Shown: piece by piece, positions 26,554-35,394 of the stretch | Layout: each line of letters begins with the position of its first letter | How positions within the stretch are numbered: position 1 is the first letter of the stretch | Assembly (NCBI GenBank): GCA_017620205.1 | Contig: JAFZQX010000028.1 | Span: 1-44,733 of the forward strand | Reading direction: 5' to 3' | From: Clostridia bacterium | GTDB taxonomy: Bacteria > Bacillota > Clostridia > UMGS1883 > UMGS1540 | DNA: 44,733 nucleotides | Made by a program: the position numbers and the translations under genes | The notes under the pieces: generated by a model | Told to the model about the DNA's origin: nothing | The model's input: the letters and a program-made list of their open reading frames with translations, nothing else | The model's database searches: none

Positions 26554-27723
26554 TTAGTAACAGCTGTCAAATATTTCTTTAATAACTTCATAGTCCATTT
26601 CAACGTAACTGTGAACTGTTCTTGTTTTAGAGAAAGTGCAAAGATACGAGAGTTCGTCCGAGCAGTTTTCTTTTATGCCGAAATCACGCAGATTTTCGGG
26701 CATTCCGATTTCCTTGAAAAATTCCGCCATCTTTTCTATGCCGCTTTTCGCCGCCGCTTTATCATCGGCTTCCGTAACGCCCCATACGCGTCTTGCAAAC
26801 TGCGCGAAGCGGGGAATATCCTTTTCATATACATATCTTGCCCAGGCGGGGAAGAGCACCGCGAGGCCTGCGCCGTGTGCAACGGAATCAAACTTGCCGC
26901 TTAAAGCGTGCTCAAGCTGGTGAACGGGCAGCGCGTTTTCGCGTCCGCAGCCGGTTAAACCGTTGTGCGAAAGACTTGATGCCCACATGATGGTTGCTCT
27001 CGCTTCATAGTTTTGCATATCATTCATAAGCACTTTTGCGGCGGATACAACGGATACCAAAAGACTTTCCGCTATTCTGTCCGTCAGATCCGTCGGCGGA
27101 TGAACCGTAAAATATCTCTCCATTGTGTGCGCCATAATGTCAACAATTCCGCAGGCTGTCTGATATTTTCCTACAGTATATGTCAGCTCGGGGTTGCATA
27201 TAGCGAAAATACATCTGTTTAAATCCGTGTTAAATCCGCGTTTCATGTCGCATTCCGTATTTGTAAGCACCGTAGATGAGCTCATTTCGCTGCCGGCCGC
27301 GGCGTGCGTTAAAATACAGCCGACGGGGAGAGTTTTTTCGGGAACAGCTTTTTTCTGCGAAAATTCCCATATATCAATATCCGTCATGGCGCCCGTGGCG
27401 GTTGCTTTTGAAGAATCTATAACGCTTCCGCCGCCTACGGCTAAAATCATCTGAACTTTCTTTTCTTTCGCGATTTTTACGGCTTCGCGCACGAGGCTTA
27501 CCTTCGGGTTTGGCTCAACTCCTCCTATTTCCGTCACCGTAATTCCGTTTTCGCTAATTGATTTTATAACCTCGTCATAAACGCCGCTTTTTTTGATGCT
27601 GCTTTTACCGTACTGCATCATTATATTGTCATAACCGAATTCTTTTATAATTTTGCCGACGTCTTTGTGTTTGTCTTTACCGAAAAAGACTTTTGTTGGT
27701 GTGTAATATAAAAAATCAAGCAT
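26554..27723 (-). CDS. Iron-containing alcohol dehydrogenase (butanol dehydrogenase-like)
   Basis: A 389-residue group III alcohol dehydrogenase. The family interconverts aldehydes and alcohols with NAD(P)H, commonly as a fermentative electron sink. The nucleotide-binding motif GGGSVIDSSKA lies near residue 97. Metal-ligand regions include DIMAHTMERYF and HGAGLAVLFPAWARYV. The N-terminus LDFLYYTPTKVFFGKD is typical of BdhA/YugJ-type enzymes. It is monocistronic, bounded by its own terminator and a divergent gene. The physiological substrate cannot be read from sequence. Confidence 0.92.
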   Translation of the reverse strand: MLDFLYYTPTKVFFGKDKHKDVGKIIKEFGYDNIMMQYGKSSIKKSGVYDEVIKSISENGITVTEIGGVEPNPKVSLVREAVKIAKEKKVQMILAVGGGSVIDSSKATATGAMTDIDIWEFSQKKAVPEKTLPVGCILTHAAAGSEMSSSTVLTNTECDMKRGFNTDLNRCIFAICNPELTYTVGKYQTACGIVDIMAHTMERYFTVHPPTDLTDRIAESLLVSVVSAAKVLMNDMQNYEARATIMWASSLSHNGLTGCGRENALPVHQLEHALSGKFDSVAHGAGLAVLFPAWARYVYEKDIPRFAQFARRVWGVTEADDKAAAKSGIEKMAEFFKEIGMPENLRDFGIKENCSDELSYLCTFSKTRTVHSYVEMDYEVIKEIFDSCY

Positions 27724-27798
27724 AATATGTTTCCTTTCTGTTTTCTGATTTTAGATTATATCACAAAAAACAACAAAATGATATAGTAAATTTGATTA

Positions 27799-27827
27799 TT
27801 TACAATTAAGAGTATATGTGATAAAAT
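27799..27827 (+). promoter_or_regulatory. SigA promoter of the M20 amidohydrolase gene
   Basis: TTTACA (27799-27804), a 17-nt spacer and TAAAAT (27822-27827), about 35 nt before the ATG. The divergent dehydrogenase has a TATAAT in the same intergenic region but no clear -35. Confidence 0.65.
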
Positions 27828-27863
27828 AATAATGTTATTTAATTTCTAAAAGGGGTGTAATTC

Positions 27864-29018
27864 ATGCAGGAATATGCAGTAGAAATAAGGCGTAAATTAC
27901 ATATGTATCCCGAAGTAGGGTTTGAGCTTCCCAGAACGCTTAATCTTTTAAGAGAAGAGCTTGATAAAATGGGAGTTTCTTATACCGAGAAATACGGTAA
28001 AAGCAGCATTGTTGCGACAATAAACGAAGACAAAAAGAATTTTACCATAGGCATCCGTGCCGATATTGACGCTTTGCCTATATGTGAGAGCAATAAAGTG
28101 TCTTATAAATCAAAAATAAATGGGCAGATGCATGCCTGCGGTCACGACGCGCACTGTGCCGTTGCGCTTACAACGTGCAGAGAACTAAATAAAATGCGCG
28201 ACAAAATAAACTGCCGCGTGAAGTTTATTTTCCAGGCTGCGGAAGAGTATGAGCCGTCGGGAGCAAAACTTATGGCTGAAGACGGCGTTATGGATGATAT
28301 AGACTGCATAATAGCGCTTCACTGCGACCCTAAATATGAAGTGGGTGAGATAGGTCTTAAAGCGGCGGAACAGGGCGCTATAAGCAACGGCTTTCTGCTT
28401 GAATTTTTCGGAAAGAGCTCGCACGTTGCGTTTCAGCAGCGCGGCGTTGACGCTAATATGATGGCGGTTAAAGCCTATACTGCTATAGAATTTATGTTCG
28501 CAAAGGAATTTTCCGCAACGGATGTGCGTATTTTTAACGTTGGTGCAATCCACGGCGGTGAGGCAAATAATATAATTTCCAACTATTGCAGTATGTACTG
28601 TACGCTCAGAACTTATACAGACGAAGTTGCCGATAAAGCAATACGCAGAATAAAGGAAATCGGCAAAGCCGTTGCAAAAGAGAGCAGCGGAAGATTTAAA
28701 TATACGCAGAAAAAATATTACCCCAACGTATATAACAACGAAATAATGACGCAGAAAATGCACGAAGCCGCATCCAAGATTGTCGGAGAGAATAAAGTTT
28801 TCCCGAAGATAAGAACTATGGGCGGAGAAGACTTTTCATACTTTGCAATGCGCAAACCCGGCTGTATGTTAAGGCTTGGCGTAAGAAACGACGAAAAAGG
28901 CTTTGTAAACGGCGTTCATGAAACAAATTTTGATATTGACGAAGATTCGCTTCAGATAGGTGTTAAAACGTTTATCCGGTTTGTTCTTGACAATATGGAC
29001 GGCATAAGCTTTGAATAA
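27864..29018 (+). CDS. M20 family amidohydrolase / N-acyl amino acid hydrolase
   Basis: A 384-residue metal-dependent hydrolase of the M20D type (hippurate hydrolase, aminoacylase, IAA-amino acid hydrolase group). Motifs appear in order: RRKLHMYPEVGFE, DIDALPI, HACGHDAHCAVAL with the metal-binding Cys and His, QAAEEYEPSGAKLM with the catalytic Glu, and MGGEDFSYFA. The start ATG follows AAAGGGGTG. It is cytoplasmic with no signal peptide. It is followed after 23 bp by the E2-like protein in the same direction. The acyl-amino acid substrate is unknown. Confidence 0.92.
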   Translation: MQEYAVEIRRKLHMYPEVGFELPRTLNLLREELDKMGVSYTEKYGKSSIVATINEDKKNFTIGIRADIDALPICESNKVSYKSKINGQMHACGHDAHCAVALTTCRELNKMRDKINCRVKFIFQAAEEYEPSGAKLMAEDGVMDDIDCIIALHCDPKYEVGEIGLKAAEQGAISNGFLLEFFGKSSHVAFQQRGVDANMMAVKAYTAIEFMFAKEFSATDVRIFNVGAIHGGEANNIISNYCSMYCTLRTYTDEVADKAIRRIKEIGKAVAKESSGRFKYTQKKYYPNVYNNEIMTQKMHEAASKIVGENKVFPKIRTMGGEDFSYFAMRKPGCMLRLGVRNDEKGFVNGVHETNFDIDEDSLQIGVKTFIRFVLDNMDGISFE

Positions 29019-29041
29019 TCTTTGTAAAAGGGTTGGTTTAA

Positions 29042-29920
29042 GTGAAAAGAAAGAGAAGGTTCGGTGACAGAAGCGACGGATACAGAATACGTTCAATGCC
29101 GCCGATAAACAAGTTGATTCCGCATATAATGAAATCGAGAGTCGGCTCGCAGAATCTTATTAAGGACTATGTTGAAGCGGACGCGATACGTGATTATATC
29201 CGCGAAAAACGCAGACAGGGCTATGATAATTTCAGCTTTCTGCATGTGCTTGTCGCGGCGTATATCAGAACCGTTTCACAAAGACCTGCCATAAACCGCT
29301 TTATTTCCGGACAAAAGATTTTCGCGAGATATGATATTGAAACGATAATGACGGTTAAAACGAAAATGGAGCTTGACGCGCCCGAAACCGAGGTTAAGAT
29401 TATTTTCAGTCCCGACGCCACAAGCACAGACGTTTATAAGGCTTTCAGCGAAAATATAAAAGAGGCAAAGGGCGAAGCGGTAAGCGATACAAACTTTGAA
29501 AAGACAATAAAGATTTTTAATCTTATTCCGAATCTTGCTCTCAGCATTACAATTTCGCTTTTGAGGTTTATTGATTATTTCGGTCTTTTGCCGAAGTGCC
29601 TTTTAAACATAAGTCCGTTTCACGGCTCGGTTGTTTTAACATCTATGGGTTCTCTCGGCATACCGCCGATATATCACCATTTGTATGATTTCGGAAACTG
29701 CCCCGTGTTTATTTCCTACGGCGGATACAGAACGGAAGAGGAAGAAGACAGAGACGGTAATCTTCAAAAGAAAAAATATGTTGATTTTACGGTTACAACA
29801 GATGAACGTATATGCGACGGATACTACTTTGCGTCGGCATTAAAACTTCTGCATACGTATCTTGAAAACCCGTCGGTACTTGACGAAAAACCGGAAAAGA
29901 TTATATATGATATAGACTAA
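29042..29920 (+). CDS. Stand-alone 2-oxoacid dehydrogenase acyltransferase (E2)-fold protein
   Basis: A 292-residue protein resembling only the catalytic domain of E2/CAT-fold acyltransferases. There is no lipoyl domain, no E1-binding domain and no E1 or E3 gene nearby. The C-terminal region has LTSMGSLGIPPIYHHLYDFG and VDFTVTTDERICDGYYFASA, which align with the E2 active-site motif DHRxxDG. Here the catalytic His is replaced by Glu (DERICDG). A hydrophobic stretch LIPNLALSITISLLRFIDYF lies at about 160-180. It probably binds an acyl or CoA ligand but may not act as a normal acyltransferase. The start is a GTG at 29042 without a strong ribosome site. Confidence 0.8.
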   Translation: MKRKRRFGDRSDGYRIRSMPPINKLIPHIMKSRVGSQNLIKDYVEADAIRDYIREKRRQGYDNFSFLHVLVAAYIRTVSQRPAINRFISGQKIFARYDIETIMTVKTKMELDAPETEVKIIFSPDATSTDVYKAFSENIKEAKGEAVSDTNFEKTIKIFNLIPNLALSITISLLRFIDYFGLLPKCLLNISPFHGSVVLTSMGSLGIPPIYHHLYDFGNCPVFISYGGYRTEEEEDRDGNLQKKKYVDFTVTTDERICDGYYFASALKLLHTYLENPSVLDEKPEKIIYDID

Positions 29921-29921
29921 T

Positions 29922-29950
29922 AAAAAGCGGCTGTATGGACAGCCGCTTTT
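29922..29950. terminator. bidirectional terminator between convergent genes
   Basis: AAAAGCGGCTGT pairs with ACAGCCGCTTTT (12 bp, loop ATGG), between the E2-like gene and the convergent chrA gene, and touching the chrA stop codon. Confidence 0.85.
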
Positions 29951-30506
29951 ATAGTTTAAGTACAATTCCCAAAACTGCGGCGATAGCTATATATACTATC
30001 GGATGCAGCTTTATTTTATATATGAGCGCCGTAAATACCGATATAAGCGCAAGCATCAGCCAATTTACGGATAAACCGCCGGTGTCGCTTCCGAAAACGC
30101 ACAGCGTAAAAACGTTTATCGCCGCGAGGAGTATAAGCGCCGTTGCGGCGGGTCTTATTCCGTAAAAAGCGGAATTTACGTAAAAATTATCGTCAAACTT
30201 TTCAAAGAATTTTGCAATTATAAGTATTATAATAAGAGATGGAAGTACAAGACCGAACGTTGCCGCAATCCCGCCCAAAACGCCGCAAGCATTAAAGCCC
30301 GCGTAGGTCGCCATATTAACGCCTATAGGGCCGGGTGTCGACTCGGATACTGCTATCATGTCAGTTATGCTTTCCTTTGTTATCCAGTCGTATCTATCCG
30401 CCATATTATATAAAAAGGGGAGAGTTGCCATTCCGCCGCCTACGGCGAAAAGACCCGTTTTAAAAAACTCCCAGAATAAAACAAGTAAGTTACTCAAATA
30501 CATCAC
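29949..30506 (-). CDS. Chromate transporter family protein, second half
   Basis: A 185-residue single ChrA domain with about six membrane helices. Family motifs are FKTGLFAVGGGMATLPFLYN and SESTPGPIGVNMATYAGF. Short ChrA proteins work as pairs of half-size subunits; the partner is the gene just upstream, with a 4-bp overlap. The family exports chromate in some bacteria, but anaerobe homologues may carry other anions, so the substrate is open. Confidence 0.9.
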   Translation of the reverse strand: MMYLSNLLVLFWEFFKTGLFAVGGGMATLPFLYNMADRYDWITKESITDMIAVSESTPGPIGVNMATYAGFNACGVLGGIAATFGLVLPSLIIILIIAKFFEKFDDNFYVNSAFYGIRPAATALILLAAINVFTLCVFGSDTGGLSVNWLMLALISVFTALIYKIKLHPIVYIAIAAVLGIVLKL

Positions 30507-31036
30507 CTTTTAAAGCATTTAATGCATATGCCGGCAATCGCGGCGGCTAAAACAAACCAAACGGGGGAGAGATTTGTAAAAAGCCCTACGGCGAGCACCG
30601 CCAAAAAGATCAAAACGCCGGGCAAATCCTTTACGCCGCTTTTAAAAAGCTTAATAACCGCGCAGAATATAAGCGCGCAAACCGCTGTTTTGATTCCCGC
30701 GAACGCGTGACGCACTGCGGGGAGTTCCGCATAGTTTTTTATAAAAGCCGCGATTACGGTAATTATAATAAGCGGAGGCGATATAACGCCGAGCGTTGCG
30801 GCTATGGCGCCGGGTGTTTTACCAACTTTGTGCCCGACAAACGTTGCGGTGTTTACCGCTATAACGCCGGGCGTGCATTGACCTACCGCGTAATAGTCCA
30901 TAACCTCTTCGTCCGTAACATATCCGCGTTTTTCAACGATTTCGCGCTGTATAACGGGCAGCATAGCATATCCGCCGCCAAACGTCGTAATACCTATTTT
31001 GAAAAAAGCGAGGTAAAGGTCGAGTATCTTTTTCAT
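30503..31036 (-). CDS. Chromate transporter family protein, first half
   Basis: A 177-residue single ChrA domain. The motifs FKIGITTFGGGYAMLPVIQRE and GQCTPGVIAVNTATFVGHKVG mirror those of its neighbour, as expected for the other half of a heterodimer. The ATG overlaps the upstream amidohydrolase stop by 4 bp (ATGA), so all three genes are translationally coupled. Confidence 0.9.
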   Translation of the reverse strand: MKKILDLYLAFFKIGITTFGGGYAMLPVIQREIVEKRGYVTDEEVMDYYAVGQCTPGVIAVNTATFVGHKVGKTPGAIAATLGVISPPLIIITVIAAFIKNYAELPAVRHAFAGIKTAVCALIFCAVIKLFKSGVKDLPGVLIFLAVLAVGLFTNLSPVWFVLAAAIAGICIKCFKR

Positions 31037-31821
31037 TCTTCAATCCCCAAAAAGTCATGAGCATTTTTCCAGAGAAGTTTGTGAAGCTCTTCGTCGGTGA
31101 AACCGAGCTCCAAGAACTTTTCTATAACCTGATCCTGATAATGCATGGGGTAGTCCGTGCCGAAAATGCACTTTTCTATACCGTGATTACGGATTATCCT
31201 TATAGCCTGCCCGGGGTCTATCGCCTGAAGTGTGCTTGACGTGTCAAAATAAACGTCTGTTCCTACCAAATACTTTTCGCTGTCGTCCCATGCGCTGTAG
31301 CCTCCGAGATGCGCCGCTATCATTTTGAGCTTCGGGAACATATCGTGAACATGGCGCAGCCTTTTGGGACTTGATGTGTCAACGTTTTCGTCTCCCGCGT
31401 GGAAAAGAATGGGGAGTCTGCCTTCGGCAACCTCATATATTTTGCATGCCTTTTTGCAGTCTACCGCAAACTCCTGAAAATCTGAATGTATTTTAATGCC
31501 GCGCAGACCGAGCGATATCATTCTTTCAACTTCGTTTTCAATATCGTCATAGTCGGGATGAATAGAGCCGAAACCGTAAATGCGCTTATCGTCTTTAAGG
31601 CTTGCTACAAAATTGTTTACGTTTTGAACCTGATGCGGAGCAGTTGCGGTTGAATGAATAAGGCATTTTTTGATTTCGGGCGACTTTGCGAGACTTTTGT
31701 TAAAGTCCTCCCAAGTGCCTTTTGAAGCCATTTTAACTTTATAATAGTTTCCGAGGTTTGTTACCGCTTTTTCCGCGACCGCGTCGGGAAAAACGTGCAT
31801 GTGAATATCAAAAATCTTCAT
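31033..31821 (-). CDS. Amidohydrolase-family (TIM-barrel) metal-dependent hydrolase
   Basis: A 262-residue PF04909-type protein. Metal-binding features are FDIHMHVFPD (HxH) at the N-terminus, LFHAGDENVD and MIAAHLGGYSAW (His residues), and FGTDYPMHY (Asp) near 220. This family holds decarboxylases and hydrolases of small aromatic or cyclic carboxylates. It is first in an operon with two half-size ChrA proteins. One possibility is that the enzyme's substrate or product is the transported anion; that is speculation. Confidence 0.85.
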   Translation of the reverse strand: MKIFDIHMHVFPDAVAEKAVTNLGNYYKVKMASKGTWEDFNKSLAKSPEIKKCLIHSTATAPHQVQNVNNFVASLKDDKRIYGFGSIHPDYDDIENEVERMISLGLRGIKIHSDFQEFAVDCKKACKIYEVAEGRLPILFHAGDENVDTSSPKRLRHVHDMFPKLKMIAAHLGGYSAWDDSEKYLVGTDVYFDTSSTLQAIDPGQAIRIIRNHGIEKCIFGTDYPMHYQDQVIEKFLELGFTDEELHKLLWKNAHDFLGIEE

Positions 31822-31835
31822 AAAATCTTTCCTTT

Positions 31836-31886
31836 GAAAAAAAATAACAAACAGAAAGCAGAAGTCTTATGACTTCCGCTTTCTGT
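31836..31886 (-). terminator. Rho-independent terminator of the second SLH gene
   Basis: 31851-31866 pairs with 31871-31886 (16 positions, one mismatch, loop TTAT), followed on the minus strand by TTGTTATTTTTTTTC. It begins about 20 bp after the SLH stop and precedes the amidohydrolase start. Confidence 0.85.
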
Positions 31887-31908
31887 GAAAACACATTATT
31901 GTGTTAGT

Positions 31909-33753
31909 TTACGGGAGTATTATTACTGCTGAAGTTTCAAACGCGCCTGTGTTCATCTTGCCTGTAACGGATACGTTCATGCCCGCTTTCAAAGCATTCT
32001 GCTGAACTTCCTTGTTGTTATTGGTGCTGTCAAGTATTTTAAGACCTGTTTTCTTTAAGAACACTTGAATCTGTGAAACTTCCTGCGTTACGGGGTCTGT
32101 TATGTTAAGTACCAGGAATCCGTAGGATGTGTTGATTGTGTCGATAGTACCGGTGAGTACCGACGATGTTGTCGGTGCGGTTGAAGTGATTTTAACTGCC
32201 GTTTCGCCCTGAACAGAAAGTGTTATCGTTGCACCGAGTCTTAAATCGTAAATTGTTGAGTCTTCTTTGCCGTCTATGCTGTATACGGCGTCGCGTGAGA
32301 TATTAACGGTTTTTGCATTTCCGCCTTCGACAACCGTAATTTTCGGCATTGTCGCGATAAGTATCGAGTCGATAGTGCCCGTAACATCGTATTTAGAGCT
32401 TGTAGCGTTTACTTTTGAAATGCGGTTGTATACGAGAGAGAGCGTAACTTTATCGCCAACCATAATGCTTCTTACGTCTGTCTCGCTGCCGTTTTTAACA
32501 GCGGTAGCGCCGCTTGCGTATGTGTATTCTTCTGTTTCTCCGTTTGAGTTTGTGATTATAAGCTTAAGTTCGGGAGAAAGCACAATATCGCTTACCGTGC
32601 CGACAGCCGTAGTTTCTCTTGCGACTGCCGCTATTGAAATAACTTCGCCGCCTTTGATGCTGAGGGTTGCGAGATATCCTGTTTTGAGAGCCGTAAACAT
32701 TGAGGGTGCGCCGTCAAATGTTACGGATACATCTTTTGAAACTTTGTATTCCACAACTTCGTCGCTGTCAATATCGCGTATTTTTATTGTGTTTCCTGAT
32801 GTTGAAGACGATGATTTTGAATTAATAACACCCACTATATCTTCGTCTGCAATAACCGTTACGGCTTCAACAGCGTAAAGCACGCCGTCTTTCTTGATTA
32901 CTAAAAGACGTGACTGCGGTTTGATTTTATCGAGAGTTGAGGAATAACCGTCAACGCTTATTTTTACATCGGTGTTTGCAAGTATGGAAACGCCCGTAGT
33001 TGTTCCGTCTTCATCGGTAAACATAATTGTCTTTGTTTTTGTATCAACAGATTCCGCGGTGCCGAAAGAGTATGTCATGTTCATTATGCTCATCATGCGG
33101 TAGAGCAGAACTGCCATCTGAGCACGCGTAACGTTTACGTTCGGAGCAAATTCGTTAACTTCGTTTGTTTTGTTCATGCCGAGCATAAGACCGATGCTGT
33201 TTACGTAATTAACATAGGGCTTTGCTGCTGCGGGGATTTCGCTTGCGTCTGTGAAAACAGATTTACCGAGGAAATCTTCTATTTTATCTTCTGCGTCCAT
33301 TACCTTTGTCATAAGCGTTGCCGCTTCATATCTCTTTAAAGGAATGTCCGCATTGTCTTCGCCTATATAAGCGGTAAGTTCTTTCGGGTTTAAAACTCCC
33401 TTATAAATAAGGTAAGCAACTTCTTTTTTATAAGGCGTATCGTATTTGTCCAAAACGTCGGTGTAAGCTTCGTAAGCCGCGTCTATAAAGCCGGTGTTAT
33501 TATTGTCGGCAAAGCCCAGTATACGGGAGCAGAGAAGCAATGCCTGTATTTTTGTGATTTCATCGGCAGGTCCGAATATGGAATCGGAGTAGCCTTTAAT
33601 AATGCCTTTTCCCGCCATTTCTTCAATTTCGTTTACGGCCCAGGGATAGTCTTGCTGTGTTACGTCTGAAAACTTGTTTGCAGCAAAAACATTTGAGCAA
33701 AGCGTAAGGCATACAATAATGCTGAGTAGTGCTGAAAATCCTCTTTTAATCAA
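31909..33753 (-). CDS. Secreted protein with three N-terminal SLH domains and a beta-rich C-terminus
   Basis: A 614-residue surface protein. The signal peptide (1-24) ends VFAAN. SLH regions lie at about 27-75 (KFSDVTQQDYPWAVNEIEEM), 106-155 (degenerate) and 165-222 (FAPNVNVTRAQMAVLLYRMM). The rest is Thr/Val/Ser-rich, low in Cys, with repeated short motifs on the pattern VxGTIDSI and IKxKSRLLV, suggesting several small beta domains (for example VGVINSKSSS, AVGTVSDIVL, VTGTIDSILI, LTGTIDTINT). The function is probably structural or envelope-linked. The TTG start follows AGGGGGT. Confidence 0.85.
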   Translation of the reverse strand: MIKRGFSALLSIIVCLTLCSNVFAANKFSDVTQQDYPWAVNEIEEMAGKGIIKGYSDSIFGPADEITKIQALLLCSRILGFADNNNTGFIDAAYEAYTDVLDKYDTPYKKEVAYLIYKGVLNPKELTAYIGEDNADIPLKRYEAATLMTKVMDAEDKIEDFLGKSVFTDASEIPAAAKPYVNYVNSIGLMLGMNKTNEVNEFAPNVNVTRAQMAVLLYRMMSIMNMTYSFGTAESVDTKTKTIMFTDEDGTTTGVSILANTDVKISVDGYSSTLDKIKPQSRLLVIKKDGVLYAVEAVTVIADEDIVGVINSKSSSSTSGNTIKIRDIDSDEVVEYKVSKDVSVTFDGAPSMFTALKTGYLATLSIKGGEVISIAAVARETTAVGTVSDIVLSPELKLIITNSNGETEEYTYASGATAVKNGSETDVRSIMVGDKVTLSLVYNRISKVNATSSKYDVTGTIDSILIATMPKITVVEGGNAKTVNISRDAVYSIDGKEDSTIYDLRLGATITLSVQGETAVKITSTAPTTSSVLTGTIDTINTSYGFLVLNITDPVTQEVSQIQVFLKKTGLKILDSTNNNKEVQQNALKAGMNVSVTGKMNTGAFETSAVIILP

Positions 33754-33785
33754 GGTGATACCCCCTTATATATTGTTATAATTAT

Positions 33786-33814
33786 ATAATACCACAATAT
33801 TTTGTATACTTCAA
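33786..33814 (-). promoter_or_regulatory. SigA promoter of the second SLH gene
   Basis: On the minus strand TTGAAG (33809-33814), a 17-nt spacer and TATTAT (33786-33791), about 32 nt upstream of the TTG start. Confidence 0.65.
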
Positions 33815-33877
33815 CATATTTTTGCATATTTTATAAGAAAATTTTTCCATTATGGTAAATCGCGCTTAATGAGCTTT

Positions 33878-34849
33878 CTAAATAAAATAGATAATATAGA
33901 TTCTGTAATTGGTATCGTCGCCGTTATATACTGTTTTCAGACACAGACTTGATTTGTCGTATACAGTAACAACGGGACCGCGCTCGTTTGAAAACGGCTG
34001 CCATTTCTTTGTTAAATCGCTCCATACATACCATACTACCGATTCGCTTTCGAAAAAGTCCCAAAGCGCAACTTCAAACGGGGGAGTGAGGTCTTTTGTA
34101 TGGAAGACCAAAGGCCCTGCCGTAGAGTAAAGCGTTTCGCTGTTTTGGGTGCAGGTTGCGGCTATTGAAGCCGATTTGGTATATATAGTTTTAACGCAGT
34201 AATTATTCGGATCACAGTTTATAACGATCTTGATGTTAATCTCGCAGCCTTTTGAGGGGAGAGTTTCTTCAAGCCCGTTGCCAAACTGCACCCAACTCAT
34301 GGAAGCGTCGTCCCAATAATACCATTCTCTTGCCTGCGAGTATTGGGACGAGTCGCAAAGATGCAGATCTCCGTCATCCACATAATAAAAGCCGTTTTCG
34401 CTTGCGTTTTTGCATGTAAAGTCTGCTTTAGACTCCGGCGTGCCCTGCATTTTCCATTCAGTTCCGTTCTCAAACTGAACTTTAAGGCTGTTTATTGAGC
34501 CGACATGCGCGGCAGACGGGAAAGCCGAAAGGCTTGTTGATACTTTTCCCGTTGTGCATCCGCCGTCTACGGAAAGATTTGTAATTTTAACTCTGCAAAT
34601 GTGTGATTTTCCGCTTTCGTCCATAGCAGGCTGGAAGTCCCTGTTATAGAGCGCTGCAGAATACTCTGCGTATACAATCTTGAAACCGGATGTGTTTATA
34701 AAATCAAAATGGATTGTAGGAGCGCCCGCGTCATCATGCGTTATGTAACAGCTGTAGTTTATTGGGCAGTTGCCGTCGGCTGAAACGGGAATCCCCAAGA
34801 AAGCCAATGATAAAGCAAGGCAAAGCAATAAAATTAAAAGTTTTTTCAT
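33878..34849 (-). CDS. Unrecognised secreted protein with a duplicated Trp/Tyr-rich module
   Basis: A 323-residue protein with a signal peptide (MKKLLILLLCLALSLAFLGI, cleaved after VSA). The N-terminal half (about 25-140) looks like a beta-sandwich with several Cys. The C-terminal half has two related units: REWYYWDDASMSWVQFGNG followed by NYCVKTIYTKS, and VVWYVWSDLTKKWQPFSNER followed by SLCLKTVYNGDD. I do not recognise the family. The ATG at 34849 follows GGAGGT. It may be monocistronic, as the gamma-carbonic-anhydrase terminator lies just upstream. No SLH, LPxTG or lipobox is seen, so the product may be released. Confidence 0.75.
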   Translation of the reverse strand: MKKLLILLLCLALSLAFLGIPVSADGNCPINYSCYITHDDAGAPTIHFDFINTSGFKIVYAEYSAALYNRDFQPAMDESGKSHICRVKITNLSVDGGCTTGKVSTSLSAFPSAAHVGSINSLKVQFENGTEWKMQGTPESKADFTCKNASENGFYYVDDGDLHLCDSSQYSQAREWYYWDDASMSWVQFGNGLEETLPSKGCEINIKIVINCDPNNYCVKTIYTKSASIAATCTQNSETLYSTAGPLVFHTKDLTPPFEVALWDFFESESVVWYVWSDLTKKWQPFSNERGPVVTVYDKSSLCLKTVYNGDDTNYRIYIIYFI

Positions 34850-34879
34850 TATAAATACCTCCATATCAAAATTGTTTTT

Positions 34880-34915
34880 TTATTTAAAAGCAAAAAGCGG
34901 CATACTATGCCGCTT
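34880..34915 (-). terminator. Rho-independent terminator of the gamma-carbonic-anhydrase-like gene
   Basis: AAGCGGCAT pairs with ATGCCGCTT (9 bp, loop ACT), then TTTTTG and a further T-rich stretch on the minus strand. The stem overlaps the stop codon of the gene. Confidence 0.85.
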
Positions 34916-35381
34916 AAATACGTTTCATGGCGAGTTTTACATACTCGTCCGCATTATTCTTGTTTGCTTTTATTTCATCTTCGGTAAGCTCGCGTTTTAC
35001 TTTGGCGGGAGAGCCTAAAACGAGAGAGCCGTCGGGCACAACTGTGCCGCCCGTAACGAGAGCGCCTGCTCCGACTATGCAGTTTTTGCCTATCTTGGCG
35101 CCGTTTAATACTATTGCGCCCATACCTATAAGGCTGTTGTCTCCGATTTCGCAGCCGTGAAGAATGGCGCCGTGACCGCATGTTATACCGTCGCCGAGCG
35201 TAAGTGGCACGCCGGTGTCAACATGAAGCGTACAGTTTTCCTGTATATTTGTATTTTTCCCGATCACAATGGGCGCGAGGTCGCCGCGAACGGAGGCGAA
35301 GTGCCAAACTCCGCTGCCTTCGCCTATGGTAACATCGCCTTCAACTACCGCTTTGGCGGAAATAAATATGTTCTTATTCAT
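34914..35381 (-). CDS. Gamma carbonic anhydrase-like hexapeptide-repeat protein
   Basis: A 155-residue left-handed beta-helix protein of the YrdA/PaaY group. Hexapeptide repeats run through the protein. The three zinc-ligand His are visible in CTLHVD and CGHGAILHGCEIG. Many members bind zinc, but carbonic anhydrase activity is proven for few. The ATG at 35381 is preferred because GGAG lies 7 nt upstream; an earlier in-frame start lies inside the upstream gene. It follows the acyl-CoA synthetase gene by 13 bp, so the two form an operon. Confidence 0.9.
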   Translation of the reverse strand: MNKNIFISAKAVVEGDVTIGEGSGVWHFASVRGDLAPIVIGKNTNIQENCTLHVDTGVPLTLGDGITCGHGAILHGCEIGDNSLIGMGAIVLNGAKIGKNCIVGAGALVTGGTVVPDGSLVLGSPAKVKRELTEDEIKANKNNADEYVKLAMKRI

Positions 35382-35394
35382 AACTTTCTCCAAA

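Noticed and set aside
32267-32878. 203-residue plus-strand frame inside the second SLH gene
   Set aside because: Antisense of a Ser/Thr/Val-rich coding region, which easily leaves an open complementary frame; no start signals.
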